Part shown: positions 1-8,968 of the stretch, piece after piece | Layout of the letters: every line of letters starts with the position of its first letter | How positions within the stretch are numbered: the stretch's first letter is position 1 | NCBI RefSeq assembly: GCF_007829885.1 | Contig: NZ_VIWW01000001.1 | Span: 5,146,001 to 5,210,000 of the forward strand | Origin: Streptomyces brevispora | GTDB taxonomy: Bacteria > Actinomycetota > Actinomycetes > Streptomycetales > Streptomycetaceae | Direction: 5' to 3' | Length of the DNA: 64,000 bases | The notes under the pieces: generated by a model | Seen by the model: only the letters and a program-made list of their open reading frames with translations | The model's database searches: none | Told to the model about the DNA's origin: nothing | Made by a program: the position numbers and the translations under genes

Positions 1-942
1 GTAGTGCCGGGGATCGCGGTTCCCGGCGCCGAACAGGATTGCGATCTGCGAGCCCGCCGGGACGACGGCTCCGTCGATGTCGACGTCCTTGGTGGTCAGA
101 CGACCCCAGGCGTGGACGGGAGGCCAGAAGCGCAGCACCTCGTTGAACGCCGCCGGCACCAGCGAGGGGTCCTGGCGGACCAGGTCGAGCTGGTCGGGGT
201 GCGCGGCGAAGAGGGAGACGATGTTGCCGATCGCCGCCACGGTGGTGTCGACGCCGGCGCCGAGGTATTGGTGGATGATGTGGCCGGCCGTGCCCGGCGG
301 GACGGCGCCGCGCGCCTCGGCCTCGAAGATGCCACGGCCGACGGACCCTTCCGCCAGGTCCTCGGCCCGGACCTGGGAGCACCATTCGTAGAGTTCGCCG
401 GCGATCGGGAAGTTGTCGGTCGTGCGCTGGTTCATCGGGCCGAGGACCTGCATGGCGGCCTGTCCCCAGCGCAGCATGTTGTCGCGGACGTGGCCGGTGA
501 AGCCGATCAGGTCCGCGACGACCTCCAGCGGGAAGACGCGGGCCAGGGCGTCGATGGCCTCGAAGGAGCCCTTCTCCACGAGCTCGGCGACGAGGGCGTC
601 GGCCTTCGCCTCGATCCGGCCCTTGAGGCCGCGGAGCGCGCGCGGTGAGAGGTTCTCGGTGAGGGTGGCGCGCAACTGGGTATGCACGGGCGGGTCGGAC
701 GCGAGCGAGGTGCCGGTGAGCGCCTCGTTGGCCATCGGGTTGAATGCGATCGAGGTCGAGGAGAACGACTCCCAGTCCGCGAGCGCGTCACGGATGACGT
801 CGTACCGGGTCAGGACGTGGACGTCGTTCCCCGGCAGGTGGACGACGGATCCCAGCTCCCGCAGTTCGGCGTAGACGGGGTAGGGGTCCAGCACGACCTC
901 GTCGGCGAAGAGGTCGACGTCTGAAGTGGGCGGTGTGGTCAT
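1..942 (-). CDS. Cytochrome P450, 3' end outside the window
   Basis: Heme monooxygenase, probably hydroxylating a small organic substrate with electrons from a ferredoxin. 314 codons are visible from the ATG at 942. The I-helix reads GAGVDTT near residue 230 and the K-helix ExxR appears as EVLR near residue 275. The chain is still open at base 1, so the Cys heme-ligand loop lies outside and cannot be checked. The start follows GAGGG closely. It diverges from the hydrolase operon beginning at 1171, across about 230 bp with several palindromes, which suggests joint control and a shared pathway. Class I bacterial P450 is secure; subfamily and substrate are unknown. Confidence 0.93.
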   Translation of the reverse strand, partial: MTTPPTSDVDLFADEVVLDPYPVYAELRELGSVVHLPGNDVHVLTRYDVIRDALADWESFSSTSIAFNPMANEALTGTSLASDPPVHTQLRATLTENLSPRALRGLKGRIEAKADALVAELVEKGSFEAIDALARVFPLEVVADLIGFTGHVRDNMLRWGQAAMQVLGPMNQRTTDNFPIAGELYEWCSQVRAEDLAEGSVGRGIFEAEARGAVPPGTAGHIIHQYLGAGVDTTVAAIGNIVSLFAAHPDQLDLVRQDPSLVPAAFNEVLRFWPPVHAWGRLTTKDVDIDGAVVPAGSQIAILFGAGNRDPRHY

Positions 943-1170
943 GCCCTCAGTGAAGTGTTTCACCCTCCATTCATCAAGTGAATGATTTGCATGCCACGAC
1001 ATGCATGGGATTCATGAGGCGACGGGAAGTGCATCGATTCGCCCGAATCCACCTTACGTAAATTATTTTTTCTAGGTGTCCATTTCATTGACGGCATGTA
1101 AAGCGAATGGCTAACGTGACTGCCACCCCCAGGGTGCTGGGCACTCCACCGCGGACACGTGAGGCAGCGC
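943..1170. promoter_or_regulatory. Divergent promoter region with palindromes
   Basis: AT-rich gap between the divergent P450 and the hydrolase operon. Perfect inverted repeats are GTGAA-gtgt-TTCAC (950-963), CATTCA-tcaag-TGAATG (968-984) and TGCATG-ccacga-CATGCA (988-1005), plus TTACGTAA near 1054. Such spacing fits dimeric repressors. No regulator gene lies in the visible part, so the binding protein is unknown. Confidence 0.5.
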
Positions 1171-2145
1171 ATGAGCGTCAAGAGCAAGACCGTGAACACC
1201 GTCCTGGGCCCGGTGCCGGCCGATGAGCTGGGCGTCGTCCTGGTTCACGAGGCGCTGCTGTCCGTGACTCCGGGCGCCGAGCACGCCTTCGACATCACCA
1301 TCGACCGCGCCGAGATCTTCGAGACCCTCGCCGCGAAGCTGACGGACTTCCGCGCCCACGGCGGCGTCACGATCGTGGACAGCACCGGCATGTTCCACGG
1401 CCGGGACGTGCGGCTGTACGAGACCCTCGCCCGCACGACCGGCGTGAACATCGTCGCCTCGACGGGTCAGGGCCCGGAGGAACTGCTCGGCGGCTACTTC
1501 CTGACCCCGCAGACCAACCCTCCGACGCCGTGGCCGGCCGAGAAGTTCGCCGACCTGTTCACCAAGGAGATCAACGAAGGCATGGTGGTCCCCCGGGTGG
1601 AGCGGCGCGGTGCTGCCGGCCTGGTCGCCACCACCGCGACCGCCGGGGGCATGACCGCGACCGACGAGAGCCTGTTCCGCGGTGCGGCCCGCACCGCGCT
1701 GAGCACCGGCGTCCCGGCCTCCGTCCGTTACGGCGCCGACGCCGTCCGGGAACTCGACGTCGTCCTGGACGAGAATCTGCCGGCCGACCGCGTCGTCGTC
1801 GGCGGACTCGACCGCAAGGACGCCGTCGCCTCCGGCGCGCCCCTGGAGGTCGCCCGCCGCGGCGCCTACGTCGCCATCGACCACGTCGGTACGGAGGACG
1901 CGGCGCACGTCACCGACGCCGAGCGCGCGGTGCTGGTCACCGACCTCGTGCGGGCGGGCTTCGGCGACCGGATCCTGCTCTCGGGCAGCGCGACCGGCGT
2001 GGCGAAGGGCCACCCCGGCAACGACCTCCCGTACAGCTACGTCCTGACCACCTTCGTCCCGCTCCTGAAGGCACAGGGTCTCAGCGACGAGGACACACGG
2101 CGGATTCTTGTGGAGAACCCGCGCGACCTGCTGTCGGCGCGCTGA
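1171..2145 (+). CDS. Phosphotriesterase-fold protein lacking metal ligands (pseudoenzyme)
   Basis: 324-residue paralogue of the next gene, with the same opening (NTVLGPVPADELG) and the same closing ENPRDLL. In the phosphotriesterase/lactonase family two metals are held by HxH, a carboxylated Lys, two His and an Asp. Aligned with its neighbour, this protein keeps only the first His (H26) and has A28, A153, R186, G211 and S273 at the other five positions. A normal hydrolase reaction therefore looks impossible; a structural partner or regulatory subunit of the intact paralogue is my inference. The ATG at 1171 is preferred over the GTG at 1159 because GAGG lies 6 nt upstream. First gene of the operon. 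Confidence 0.85.
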   Translation: MSVKSKTVNTVLGPVPADELGVVLVHEALLSVTPGAEHAFDITIDRAEIFETLAAKLTDFRAHGGVTIVDSTGMFHGRDVRLYETLARTTGVNIVASTGQGPEELLGGYFLTPQTNPPTPWPAEKFADLFTKEINEGMVVPRVERRGAAGLVATTATAGGMTATDESLFRGAARTALSTGVPASVRYGADAVRELDVVLDENLPADRVVVGGLDRKDAVASGAPLEVARRGAYVAIDHVGTEDAAHVTDAERAVLVTDLVRAGFGDRILLSGSATGVAKGHPGNDLPYSYVLTTFVPLLKAQGLSDEDTRRILVENPRDLLSAR

Positions 2146-2195
2146 GCGCGCCGGCCCGAACGCCCGTCAAGTTTCCTTCCTCAAAGGTGAGTTCT

Positions 2196-3149
2196 GTGTC
2201 GAGAGTGAACACCGTCCTGGGGCCGGTCCCGGCCGAGGAGCTGGGTCTCGTGGCCATCCACGAGCACATCGGATACGGCATGCCCGGCTCCGAGCTGGAC
2301 ACGAAGTGGTGGAAGTCCCCCGAGCAGCGGTACGAGGAGACCGTCCCGAAGCTCCGCAAGTTCCACGAGCACGGCGGCGGCACCTTCGTCGACGCGACCG
2401 GCATCTGCAACGGCCGTGACGTCGACTACTACAAGTCGCTGTCGGCGAAGACCGGCGTCCACATCGTCGCCTGCACCGGCTTCGTCGGCGGTGACACCGC
2501 CCTGCCGCACTTCGCCCGGGCGACCGTCGAGTACCTGACCCGGCAGTTCGTCCACGAGATCACCGTGGGCGTCGGGAACACCGGCAGCCTCGCCGGGGTC
2601 ATCAAGGTCGGCGTGAGCCGCGGCGGCCGTATGACGGACCTGGACAAGCGCATCTACCGCGCCGCGGCCCGCGCCTCGCTCAGCACGGGCGTGCCGATCC
2701 TGACTCACCTCGCGATCGACGCCGAGAACGCGATCGCGATCTTCGCGGAGGAGAGCCTGCCCCTGCACCGCGTCCTGTTCGGACACGTCGACGACGGCGT
2801 GAACGCCGACAAGACGCGCGACGTCTGGATCGCGGAGCAGGGCGGCCGCATCGGCTTCGACACCTTCGGCTACGAGACCGAGCTGCCCGACCCGCCGTTC
2901 TGGGCCCGCCCCCGCAAGGAGCGCCTCGACCACTTCCTCCGCTTCATCGGCGACGGCCGGCTGAAGCAGGTCCTCGCCTCCGCCGACGCCAACTGCTCCC
3001 CGCTGGGCTGGCCGGGCGTGAAGGGCCACACCGTCAACTACATCTTCGAGGACCTCATCCCGGACCTCCGCGCCGCCGGCCTCGACGAGGCCGCGATCAA
3101 GACGATCTTCGTCGACAACCCGGCCGATTTCCTCACCATCCAGAAGTAG
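2196..3149 (+). CDS. Phosphotriesterase-family metallohydrolase (probable lactonase/esterase)
   Basis: 317-residue TIM-barrel hydrolase of the phosphotriesterase family, whose members mostly open lactones or cleave esters with a binuclear metal centre. All ligands are visible: H22 and H24 (IHEHI), K137 (GVIKVGV), H171 (LTHLAID), H197 (FGHVDD) and D264 (ASADAN). The GTG at 2196 is chosen because it follows AAAGGTGAG and aligns with the start of the paralogue upstream. It lies 50 bp after that degenerate paralogue and 11 bp before the FAD monooxygenase gene. Lactone opening after Baeyer-Villiger or hydroxylation chemistry would fit the operon, but the substrate cannot be read from the sequence. 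Confidence 0.9.
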   Translation: MSRVNTVLGPVPAEELGLVAIHEHIGYGMPGSELDTKWWKSPEQRYEETVPKLRKFHEHGGGTFVDATGICNGRDVDYYKSLSAKTGVHIVACTGFVGGDTALPHFARATVEYLTRQFVHEITVGVGNTGSLAGVIKVGVSRGGRMTDLDKRIYRAAARASLSTGVPILTHLAIDAENAIAIFAEESLPLHRVLFGHVDDGVNADKTRDVWIAEQGGRIGFDTFGYETELPDPPFWARPRKERLDHFLRFIGDGRLKQVLASADANCSPLGWPGVKGHTVNYIFEDLIPDLRAAGLDEAAIKTIFVDNPADFLTIQK

Positions 3150-3160
3150 AGAGAACCACC

Positions 3161-4291
3161 ATGCAGCTCTCAGACCTGAAGAACCTCCGCATCGCCGTCG
3201 TCGGCGCGGGTTACGGCGGCGCGGCAGCGGCCAAGGCCCTGAGCCTGCTCGGAGCCACCGTCGACGTCTACGAGCAGGCGAACCGGATCCGGGAGGTAGG
3301 CGCCGGCATCGGTCTGCGTCCCGCCACCATGAACCGCTTCCGCGAGTGGGGCATCTTCGACGCCATCGCGAAGGTGAGTTCGCCGAGCGAGTACTTCGAG
3401 ATCCTCACGGCCACCGCCGAACCGATCATGCAGGAGGCATGGCCGGTCGCCGGCGATCAGACCCACACCCACCTGATCCACCGCGGGGACTTCATCGACG
3501 CCCTCCTGGGTGTGCTCCCCGAGGGCATGGTGCACCTCGGTCACAAGCTGGAGTCCGTCCAGGACAAGGGCGACAGCGCCGTTCTCACCTTCGCGGACGG
3601 CAAGACCGTCGAGGCCGACCTGGTCGTCGGCGCCGACGGCATCAAATCGGTGGTGCGCCGGGAGCTGTTCAGCGACAAGGGCCCCGTGTTCTCAGGCGAG
3701 CACGCCTACCGCGCCGTCATCTCCGTCGACGACGCCCACGGGATGGCCGCCGACGACAACCTGCGGATGTACATCGGCAAGGGCACCAAGGTCTACCTGC
3801 TCCCGCTGCGCCACCGCGGCCAGGTGTCGTTCGACATCACCGCCCTGTGCCCGGACGGCACCTGGGCGCCGCAGGTCACCAAGGAAGACCTCCTGGCGAC
3901 GGTGGACGGCTTCGACGAGCGCCTGGTGAACATCACCCGCGACCTCGACATGGACACCATGAACATCCGCGCGGTCTACGACATCGACCCGGTCGACACG
4001 TGGCACTCGGACTCCGTCGTCCTGGTCGGTGACGCGGCCCACTCGATGCTGCACCACCAGGGCCAGGGCGCCAACTCGGCCATCGAGGACGCCGGAGCGC
4101 TCGCCGACGCCCTGCGGCAGGCGGGCTCCCTGAAGGAGGCGCTGGCCCTGTTCCAGGCCACCCGCAAGCCGGTCACCGACGAGCTGCAGCGCATCTCGCG
4201 CCAGGGCTGGTCGGAGGACGAGATCGACGACGTCTTCCCCGGCCAGAAGCCCGCGACTCAGCAGCCCGCGACCGCCGCCCCGAAGGAGTGA
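3161..4291 (+). CDS. FAD-dependent monooxygenase, group A
   Basis: 376-residue flavoprotein hydroxylase related to salicylate and 6-hydroxynicotinate hydroxylases, using NAD(P)H and O2. The Rossmann motif VVGAGYGG is at residues 13-20, a GADG-type motif lies near 158 and the flavin ribityl motif GDAAHSM near 291, all in the expected order and spacing. No membrane segment is evident. The C-terminus is Pro/Ala/Gln-rich. It starts 11 bp after the lactonase gene and ends 3 bp before the esterase gene, so it is part of the operon. It probably hydroxylates a ring ahead of the hydrolytic steps; the substrate is unknown. Confidence 0.9.
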   Translation: MQLSDLKNLRIAVVGAGYGGAAAAKALSLLGATVDVYEQANRIREVGAGIGLRPATMNRFREWGIFDAIAKVSSPSEYFEILTATAEPIMQEAWPVAGDQTHTHLIHRGDFIDALLGVLPEGMVHLGHKLESVQDKGDSAVLTFADGKTVEADLVVGADGIKSVVRRELFSDKGPVFSGEHAYRAVISVDDAHGMAADDNLRMYIGKGTKVYLLPLRHRGQVSFDITALCPDGTWAPQVTKEDLLATVDGFDERLVNITRDLDMDTMNIRAVYDIDPVDTWHSDSVVLVGDAAHSMLHHQGQGANSAIEDAGALADALRQAGSLKEALALFQATRKPVTDELQRISRQGWSEDEIDDVFPGQKPATQQPATAAPKE

Positions 4292-4294
4292 CCC

Positions 4295-5218
4295 ATGCCG
4301 CTGCATCCTGAGATCGCCAAGTTTCTCGCCGGTCTGCCGGGCCCGGACGGGGGCCCGCTCGACCCGGTCGCCATGCGCGCCGATGAGGAGGCGCACGTCC
4401 CGCCTCTCGAGGAGCGCCTGCCGCTGCACGCGGTCGAGGACGTGACCGCGCGGACGGCGTCGGGCGAGGTGCCGGTGCGGATCTACACGCCGGACGAGGC
4501 CGACAGCCACGGCCTGCTGGTGTACTTCCACGGCGGCGCGTTCTTCCTCGGCAGCCTGGAGACGCACGACCACGTCGCGCGCTCGCTGGCGAGGGAGACG
4601 GCTCTCAAGGTCGTCTCCGTCGGCTACCGCCTGGCGCCCGAGCACGCCTTCCCGGCCGGTCTCGACGACGCCTACGCGGTCGTGCGCTGGGCCGCCGAGG
4701 AGGGGTCGGGCCTGGGCTGGGACGGCGAGATGCTCGCCGTCGCCGGCGACAGCTCCGGTGGCACCTTCGCCGCCGCGGTCGCCGCCAAGGCACACGATGA
4801 CGGCTTCCACCGGATCACGCACCAGGTCCTCTACTACCCCTCGCTCGACCTGGACTTCGACGTCGACCGCTACGCCTCGCTGCGGGAGAACGCCGTGGGC
4901 TACGGCCTGGAGACGGCCGGGCTGAAGCCCTTCAACGCCTTCTACCTCGACAGCGGCGCCGATCCCGCGGACCCGCTCGTGTCGCCGGTCAAGCGGGCGG
5001 ACCTCACCGGGCTGCCCCCGGCCCTCGTCGTCACCGGGGAGTTCGACCCGATGCGCGACGAGGGCGAGCTGTACGGACAGCGGCTGCGGGAGGCCGGCGT
5101 GGCGGCGACGGTGAGCAGGTACGACGGCGCCGGCCACGGCTTCGTCCAGCACTTCTCCTGGATCCCCGAGTACCACCGGGTGTTTACCGAGACGCGCGAT
5201 TTCCTCGGCCGGCGCTGA
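4295..5218 (+). CDS. Alpha/beta hydrolase, hormone-sensitive-lipase (HSL) family
   Basis: 307-residue carboxylesterase of the alpha/beta-hydrolase-3 family. The oxyanion loop HGGAFF is at about 79-84, the nucleophile is S153 in GDSSGG, and the Asp (FDPMRDEG) and His (GAGHGF) of the triad are present near the C-terminus. Length and motif order are normal for a cytosolic bacterial HSL esterase. It follows the monooxygenase by 3 bp, indicating translational coupling. In this operon it is one of several hydrolases of different folds, so it probably cleaves a specific ester intermediate rather than serving as a general esterase. Confidence 0.92.
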   Translation: MPLHPEIAKFLAGLPGPDGGPLDPVAMRADEEAHVPPLEERLPLHAVEDVTARTASGEVPVRIYTPDEADSHGLLVYFHGGAFFLGSLETHDHVARSLARETALKVVSVGYRLAPEHAFPAGLDDAYAVVRWAAEEGSGLGWDGEMLAVAGDSSGGTFAAAVAAKAHDDGFHRITHQVLYYPSLDLDFDVDRYASLRENAVGYGLETAGLKPFNAFYLDSGADPADPLVSPVKRADLTGLPPALVVTGEFDPMRDEGELYGQRLREAGVAATVSRYDGAGHGFVQHFSWIPEYHRVFTETRDFLGRR

Positions 5219-5254
5219 TCCGGCCCGCCCGCGTACGAGTTCGGAAAGAAGGCC

Positions 5255-6196
5255 ATGACGCACGCAGTCAAAGTCCATCCATTGTTCTCGCCATGGGGCC
5301 GGTTCGGTCTCTACAGCTTCTTCATCGACGCACCCGAACCGGCGATCGTGGACACCGGGATCGCCTCCTCGCCCGCCGAGGGGATGGCTCCCGCGCTCGA
5401 GAAGATCGGGCGCCGCCTCGAGGACGTGCGCTGGATCCTGCTGACCCACGGTCACATCGACCACGTCGGCGGCGCGCACGCCCTGTGGGAACTCACCGGG
5501 CGGCGCGCCCAGGTGGTGATCCACGAGGCCGACGCGCCGATGCTCCGCTCGCGGCGGGCCCATGTGGAGGAGTACCTCGCGGGGCGTGGCCGGTACCTGG
5601 GCGACCCCGAGGGCGAGGCGAAGGTGACGGCCGCCGCGAACGCCGTCATCTCCGGCGAGATGGAGCCGACCATGCTCGTCAAGGGCGGCGAGACCCTCTC
5701 CCTGGGCGGCGGCGTCACCGTCTCGGTGCACCCGGTCCCGGGCCACACGCCCGGATCGGTCGCCTACGTCGTCGACGGGCAGCGTTCGGTGTTCACCGGT
5801 GACGCCGTGCAGGTCCACGGGGCCGCCAACGGCTTCCCCGGCTACACGGACCCGGCCGCCTACCGGGCCGGCCTGGAGTACCTGCGTGACGAGATCCGTC
5901 CCCGGCACCTCTACCTGGGGCACCCGTATCGCCGCGCCGACGGCACGCCGTACGGCGTCGAACTCGACGCCGCGCAGGCCCAGGAGGCCATCGACCAGAG
6001 CCTCGCCGCCGAGGGCCGCGTCGCCGCGGCCGCCTGCGGCTGCCTGGACGCCGGCCTGCGCAAGACGGACTCGCCGTACTCCCCCTTCGCTCCCGTCGCC
6101 GAGGAACTCGGCTACACCCGCGATCCGACACTCGAGCCGTCGCCGTTCTTCACCTCGATGCACGCCTACCGCGCGCAGCACCACCCGACTGTGTAG
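5255..6196 (+). CDS. Metallo-beta-lactamase-fold hydrolase
   Basis: 313-residue protein with the metal-binding signature HGHIDH at residues 65-70, the downstream GHTPGS histidine and the FTGDAV aspartate: a complete binuclear zinc site. Family members hydrolyse lactones, thioesters, beta-lactams or phosphodiesters. A C-terminal cysteine pair (AACGC) is unusual but not diagnostic. GGAAAGAAGG precedes the ATG. It sits between the HSL esterase and the CocE hydrolase in the same operon. Probably cytosolic, with no signal peptide. Lactonase or thioesterase activity is possible; I cannot choose between them. Confidence 0.88.
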   Translation: MTHAVKVHPLFSPWGRFGLYSFFIDAPEPAIVDTGIASSPAEGMAPALEKIGRRLEDVRWILLTHGHIDHVGGAHALWELTGRRAQVVIHEADAPMLRSRRAHVEEYLAGRGRYLGDPEGEAKVTAAANAVISGEMEPTMLVKGGETLSLGGGVTVSVHPVPGHTPGSVAYVVDGQRSVFTGDAVQVHGAANGFPGYTDPAAYRAGLEYLRDEIRPRHLYLGHPYRRADGTPYGVELDAAQAQEAIDQSLAAEGRVAAAACGCLDAGLRKTDSPYSPFAPVAEELGYTRDPTLEPSPFFTSMHAYRAQHHPTV

Positions 6197-6214
6197 TACA
6201 GGAGCTTCCAGACC

Positions 6215-7942
6215 ATGACCGACCTTCATACGATCCGGGCGGGCGCGCAGACCCTCGCCGTCCGCAAGGACCTGCGGGTGCCGATGCGGGACGGTGTCAC
6301 GCTGGCCGCCGACACCTACGGCGGCGTGGACGACACGCCGAGGCCCGCGCTGGTGGCCCTGAGCCCGTACGGCAAGGAGCTGCAGGCCCTCGCGCTCACC
6401 ACGCCGCCGCAGCGCCGGCCCAGTCCGATGTGGGACGGCTGCATCGAGGCGGGCGACATCGCGCGCGTCGTCGAGGAGGGCTACGTCCACGTCATCGGCG
6501 ACCTGCGCGGCTCCGGCGCCTCCGAGGGCGAGCACATCGGCAACTACAACGCCGGCGGCGTCTCGCTCGGCCAGGACGCGTACGACTTCATCGAGTGGGT
6601 CGCCGCGCAGCCGTGGTGCGACGGCAACGTCGGCATGATCGGCATCTCCTACTTCGGCTCGATGCAGGTGCTGGCGGCGGCCGAGCGTCCGCCGAGCCTC
6701 AAGGCGATCTTCGTCAGCGGCGGCCACTACGACTTCTACGAGACCACCTACCACGGCGGCGTCATGTGGTTCATGCCGCGCGCCGCCCGTGAGGGGCGCG
6801 GCGGCGACTCCGGCTGGGCCTTCACCGACGGCGTCAAATCCCGCATGCTCGAGACCTACTCGCCCGAAGAGATCAAGAAGCGGGTCGCCGAGCGCCTGCA
6901 GGACCCGGACGTGGCCGCCTGGCCCAACCTGGTCCACGTGCTGAACTACCCGAAGAACCACGAGGCCTGGTTCGACATCGTGATGAACGAGGTCGACGGC
7001 GAGTGGTACGAGGAGCGCAACCCCGTCACCCTGGCGCCGAAGATCGACATCCCGGTCTGGCTCCAGATCGACCAGGGCCGCGGCTGGACGACGGACGGCA
7101 CCATCGAGGTCTTCAACCGCCTCAAGGGCCCCAAGAAGCTGGACATCGGTCCGTACCCGCCCATGCAGTCGCGCCCCTTCATCGAAGAGCACGACAAGAT
7201 GTTCCGCTGGTACGACTACTGGATCAAGGGCATCGACAACGGGATCATGGACGAGCCCGCCGTCACCGTGCACGTCGAGGGCTCACGCCAGTACGTCACC
7301 GGGGCCCAGTGGCCGCCGAAGGAGGTGGAGCACAAGCCGCTCTACCTCCGCCCGCGCCACAAGCTCTCCTTCGAGCCCGAGCCCATGGGCGCCGAGTACG
7401 CCGTCCCCGACGGCTTCTACCAGGCGCCGCTCACGGTCACCGACAAGGTGGAGATGCTCAGCTGGAGCACCGAGCCGTTCACCGAGCCCACCGAGATGAT
7501 CGGCCAGGGCGCGGCGCACCTCTTCGCGGAGATCGACCAGCCCGACACCAACTTCATCCTGCGCATGTGGGACGAGGCCCCGACCGGTAAGCGCCAGCTC
7601 ATCACCACCGCCTACCTCAAGGCCTCGCACCGCGAGCTCGACGAGGAGCGCACCACCGAGGGCGACCCCTACCACCCGCACACCCGCGCGGTGCCGATCG
7701 AGCCGGGGAAGATCGAGGAGTACGTGCTGCGCGTCTACCCGTTCGCGGCGACGTTCCTGTCGGGCCACAAGCTGGTCGTGGAGCTGTCGAACGACGAGCC
7801 CCTGGCCGACGCGCACAACGCGCTGCTGCCGCCGGACGCCTTCCACCTGCCGGTGGGCCGCCCGGTCACCCACAAGATCTACCGCGACGCCGCTCACCCC
7901 TCCCGGCTGGTGCTGCCCTTCACGACGGTCACGGCGCCGTGA
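6215..7942 (+). CDS. CocE/NonD-family serine hydrolase
   Basis: 575-residue hydrolase of the X-Pro dipeptidyl-peptidase-like/CocE group (cocaine esterase, glutaryl-7-ACA acylase relatives). The N-terminal VPMRDGVTLAADTY strand, DLRGSGASEG loop and nucleophile motif GISYFGS (S145) are typical, and the C-terminal jelly-roll half has the family length. No secretion signal is seen, unlike many NonD proteins. It is the last gene of the six-gene operon; the next 290 bp contain no gene. It probably removes an acyl group from the compound metabolised here, as an ester or amide. Confidence 0.9.
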   Translation: MTDLHTIRAGAQTLAVRKDLRVPMRDGVTLAADTYGGVDDTPRPALVALSPYGKELQALALTTPPQRRPSPMWDGCIEAGDIARVVEEGYVHVIGDLRGSGASEGEHIGNYNAGGVSLGQDAYDFIEWVAAQPWCDGNVGMIGISYFGSMQVLAAAERPPSLKAIFVSGGHYDFYETTYHGGVMWFMPRAAREGRGGDSGWAFTDGVKSRMLETYSPEEIKKRVAERLQDPDVAAWPNLVHVLNYPKNHEAWFDIVMNEVDGEWYEERNPVTLAPKIDIPVWLQIDQGRGWTTDGTIEVFNRLKGPKKLDIGPYPPMQSRPFIEEHDKMFRWYDYWIKGIDNGIMDEPAVTVHVEGSRQYVTGAQWPPKEVEHKPLYLRPRHKLSFEPEPMGAEYAVPDGFYQAPLTVTDKVEMLSWSTEPFTEPTEMIGQGAAHLFAEIDQPDTNFILRMWDEAPTGKRQLITTAYLKASHRELDEERTTEGDPYHPHTRAVPIEPGKIEEYVLRVYPFAATFLSGHKLVVELSNDEPLADAHNALLPPDAFHLPVGRPVTHKIYRDAAHPSRLVLPFTTVTAP

Positions 7943-8235
7943 CGCGATCGGGCTCTGCGCGCAACGAAGACGGAGACCGGCGCAGCGGCTCCTGACGAGG
8001 CCGACGCCGACCGGGGGACCGCCGTACCCCCGGCGGCCGGTCTCGCCCCGGGCCGCGTGCGCCCCAGGCATCCGATCCCGCACCCACCCGTGTCTTCTGC
8101 GCCCACGCGGCCGTGACCGCAGGCGACCCGACCTGCCAGCCGCGTATCGTCGCGGAGCGTCACTGTCCGTGGCGGTCTGCGTGCCGCGGAGACGCCGAGT
8201 CACCAGGCTCGTCATCGTGTCCCCCCCTGTGTGTG
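7943..8235. other. Gap without a gene
   Basis: High-GC stretch between the hydrolase operon and the TRIC pseudogene. Reading frames show no family resemblance and I saw no convincing promoter. It may contain decayed upstream sequence of the pseudogene. Confidence 0.5.
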
Positions 8236-8968
8236 ATGTCGGCTTCCCTGATCCCCGCCGGAATCGCGGTCGCGACGCGCTATCTCGACCTCGCCGGTGT
8301 CTTCTCGTGCGCGCTGCTGGGGGGCGCCGTGGCCCGCACGGCCGGCTTGGACCTGTTCGGGTTCCTGGTGGTGGGCATCATCTCCGGTCTGGCGGAGACA
8401 TGATCAGGGACGTGTTGCTGCTGCACGGCACACCGGTCGCGCTGACCGACTACGCCTACCCGCCGACCGCCATCGCTGGTCCGTGGTGGTCTTTCTCATC
8501 AAGATCAGCGAGGCGTCCTGGACCCGGCTTTTCACCGCCCTCGACGTCGCCGTCCTCGGGTTCTGGGCGGTCACCGGGGTCAACAAGACGCTCGCCGTGG
8601 GGCTGGGATGGCTTCCGGGGGCCCTCCTGGGCACCGTGACCGCCGTCGGCGGCGGCGCCCTGCGCGATGTCGTCCTCGGCCGGGTGCCGGCTGTCTTCGG
8701 GGGCAACGGTCTGTACGCCGCCGCCGTCGCGGTCGCCGGAGTCACGGTGATCTGCGTGTACCTCGGCGTGCCGGCGATCGGCGCCGACCTGGGCATCACC
8801 CTGGCCCGGGGCTTCCGGCTCACTGCTGTGCGGCTCGGCTGGAACCTCCCCAACAGCCTGGAATGGCAGCCCCGTTCCAGGAAGGCCGCAAGGCCGCGGC
8901 ACTGCACCGGCACTGCCGCCCGGGACGGGAAAGAAGAGCAGTCCCACCCGCGCAAGCAGACGTCGTGA
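8236..8968 (+). pseudogene. TRIC/UPF0126 cation-channel gene broken by two frameshifts
   Basis: The two-module UPF0126 (trimeric intracellular cation channel) membrane protein can be followed across three frames. The first runs from the ATG at 8236 through LDLAGVFSCALLGG and LDLFGFLVVGIISGL to a stop near 8403. The second contains MIRDVLLLHGTPVALTDYAY from about 8400 to 8480. The third contains VVVFLIKIS, ALDVAVLGFWAVTG and GGGALRDVVLGRVP up to the stop at 8968. Each break looks like a small indel: one base is missing in the Gly-rich loop at about 8393, and another frame change occurs near 8483. Protein similarity on both sides is well kept, so inactivation is recent, or these are sequencing errors. 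Confidence 0.8.

Noticed and set aside
1..942. Truncated P450 pseudogene
   Set aside because: The gene is open at base 1; it is cut by the window edge, with motifs intact up to there.
3692..7273. Very long open frame on the minus strand
   Set aside because: It lies opposite four genes with clear family motifs; long antisense frames are expected in G+C-rich DNA when third positions are G or C.
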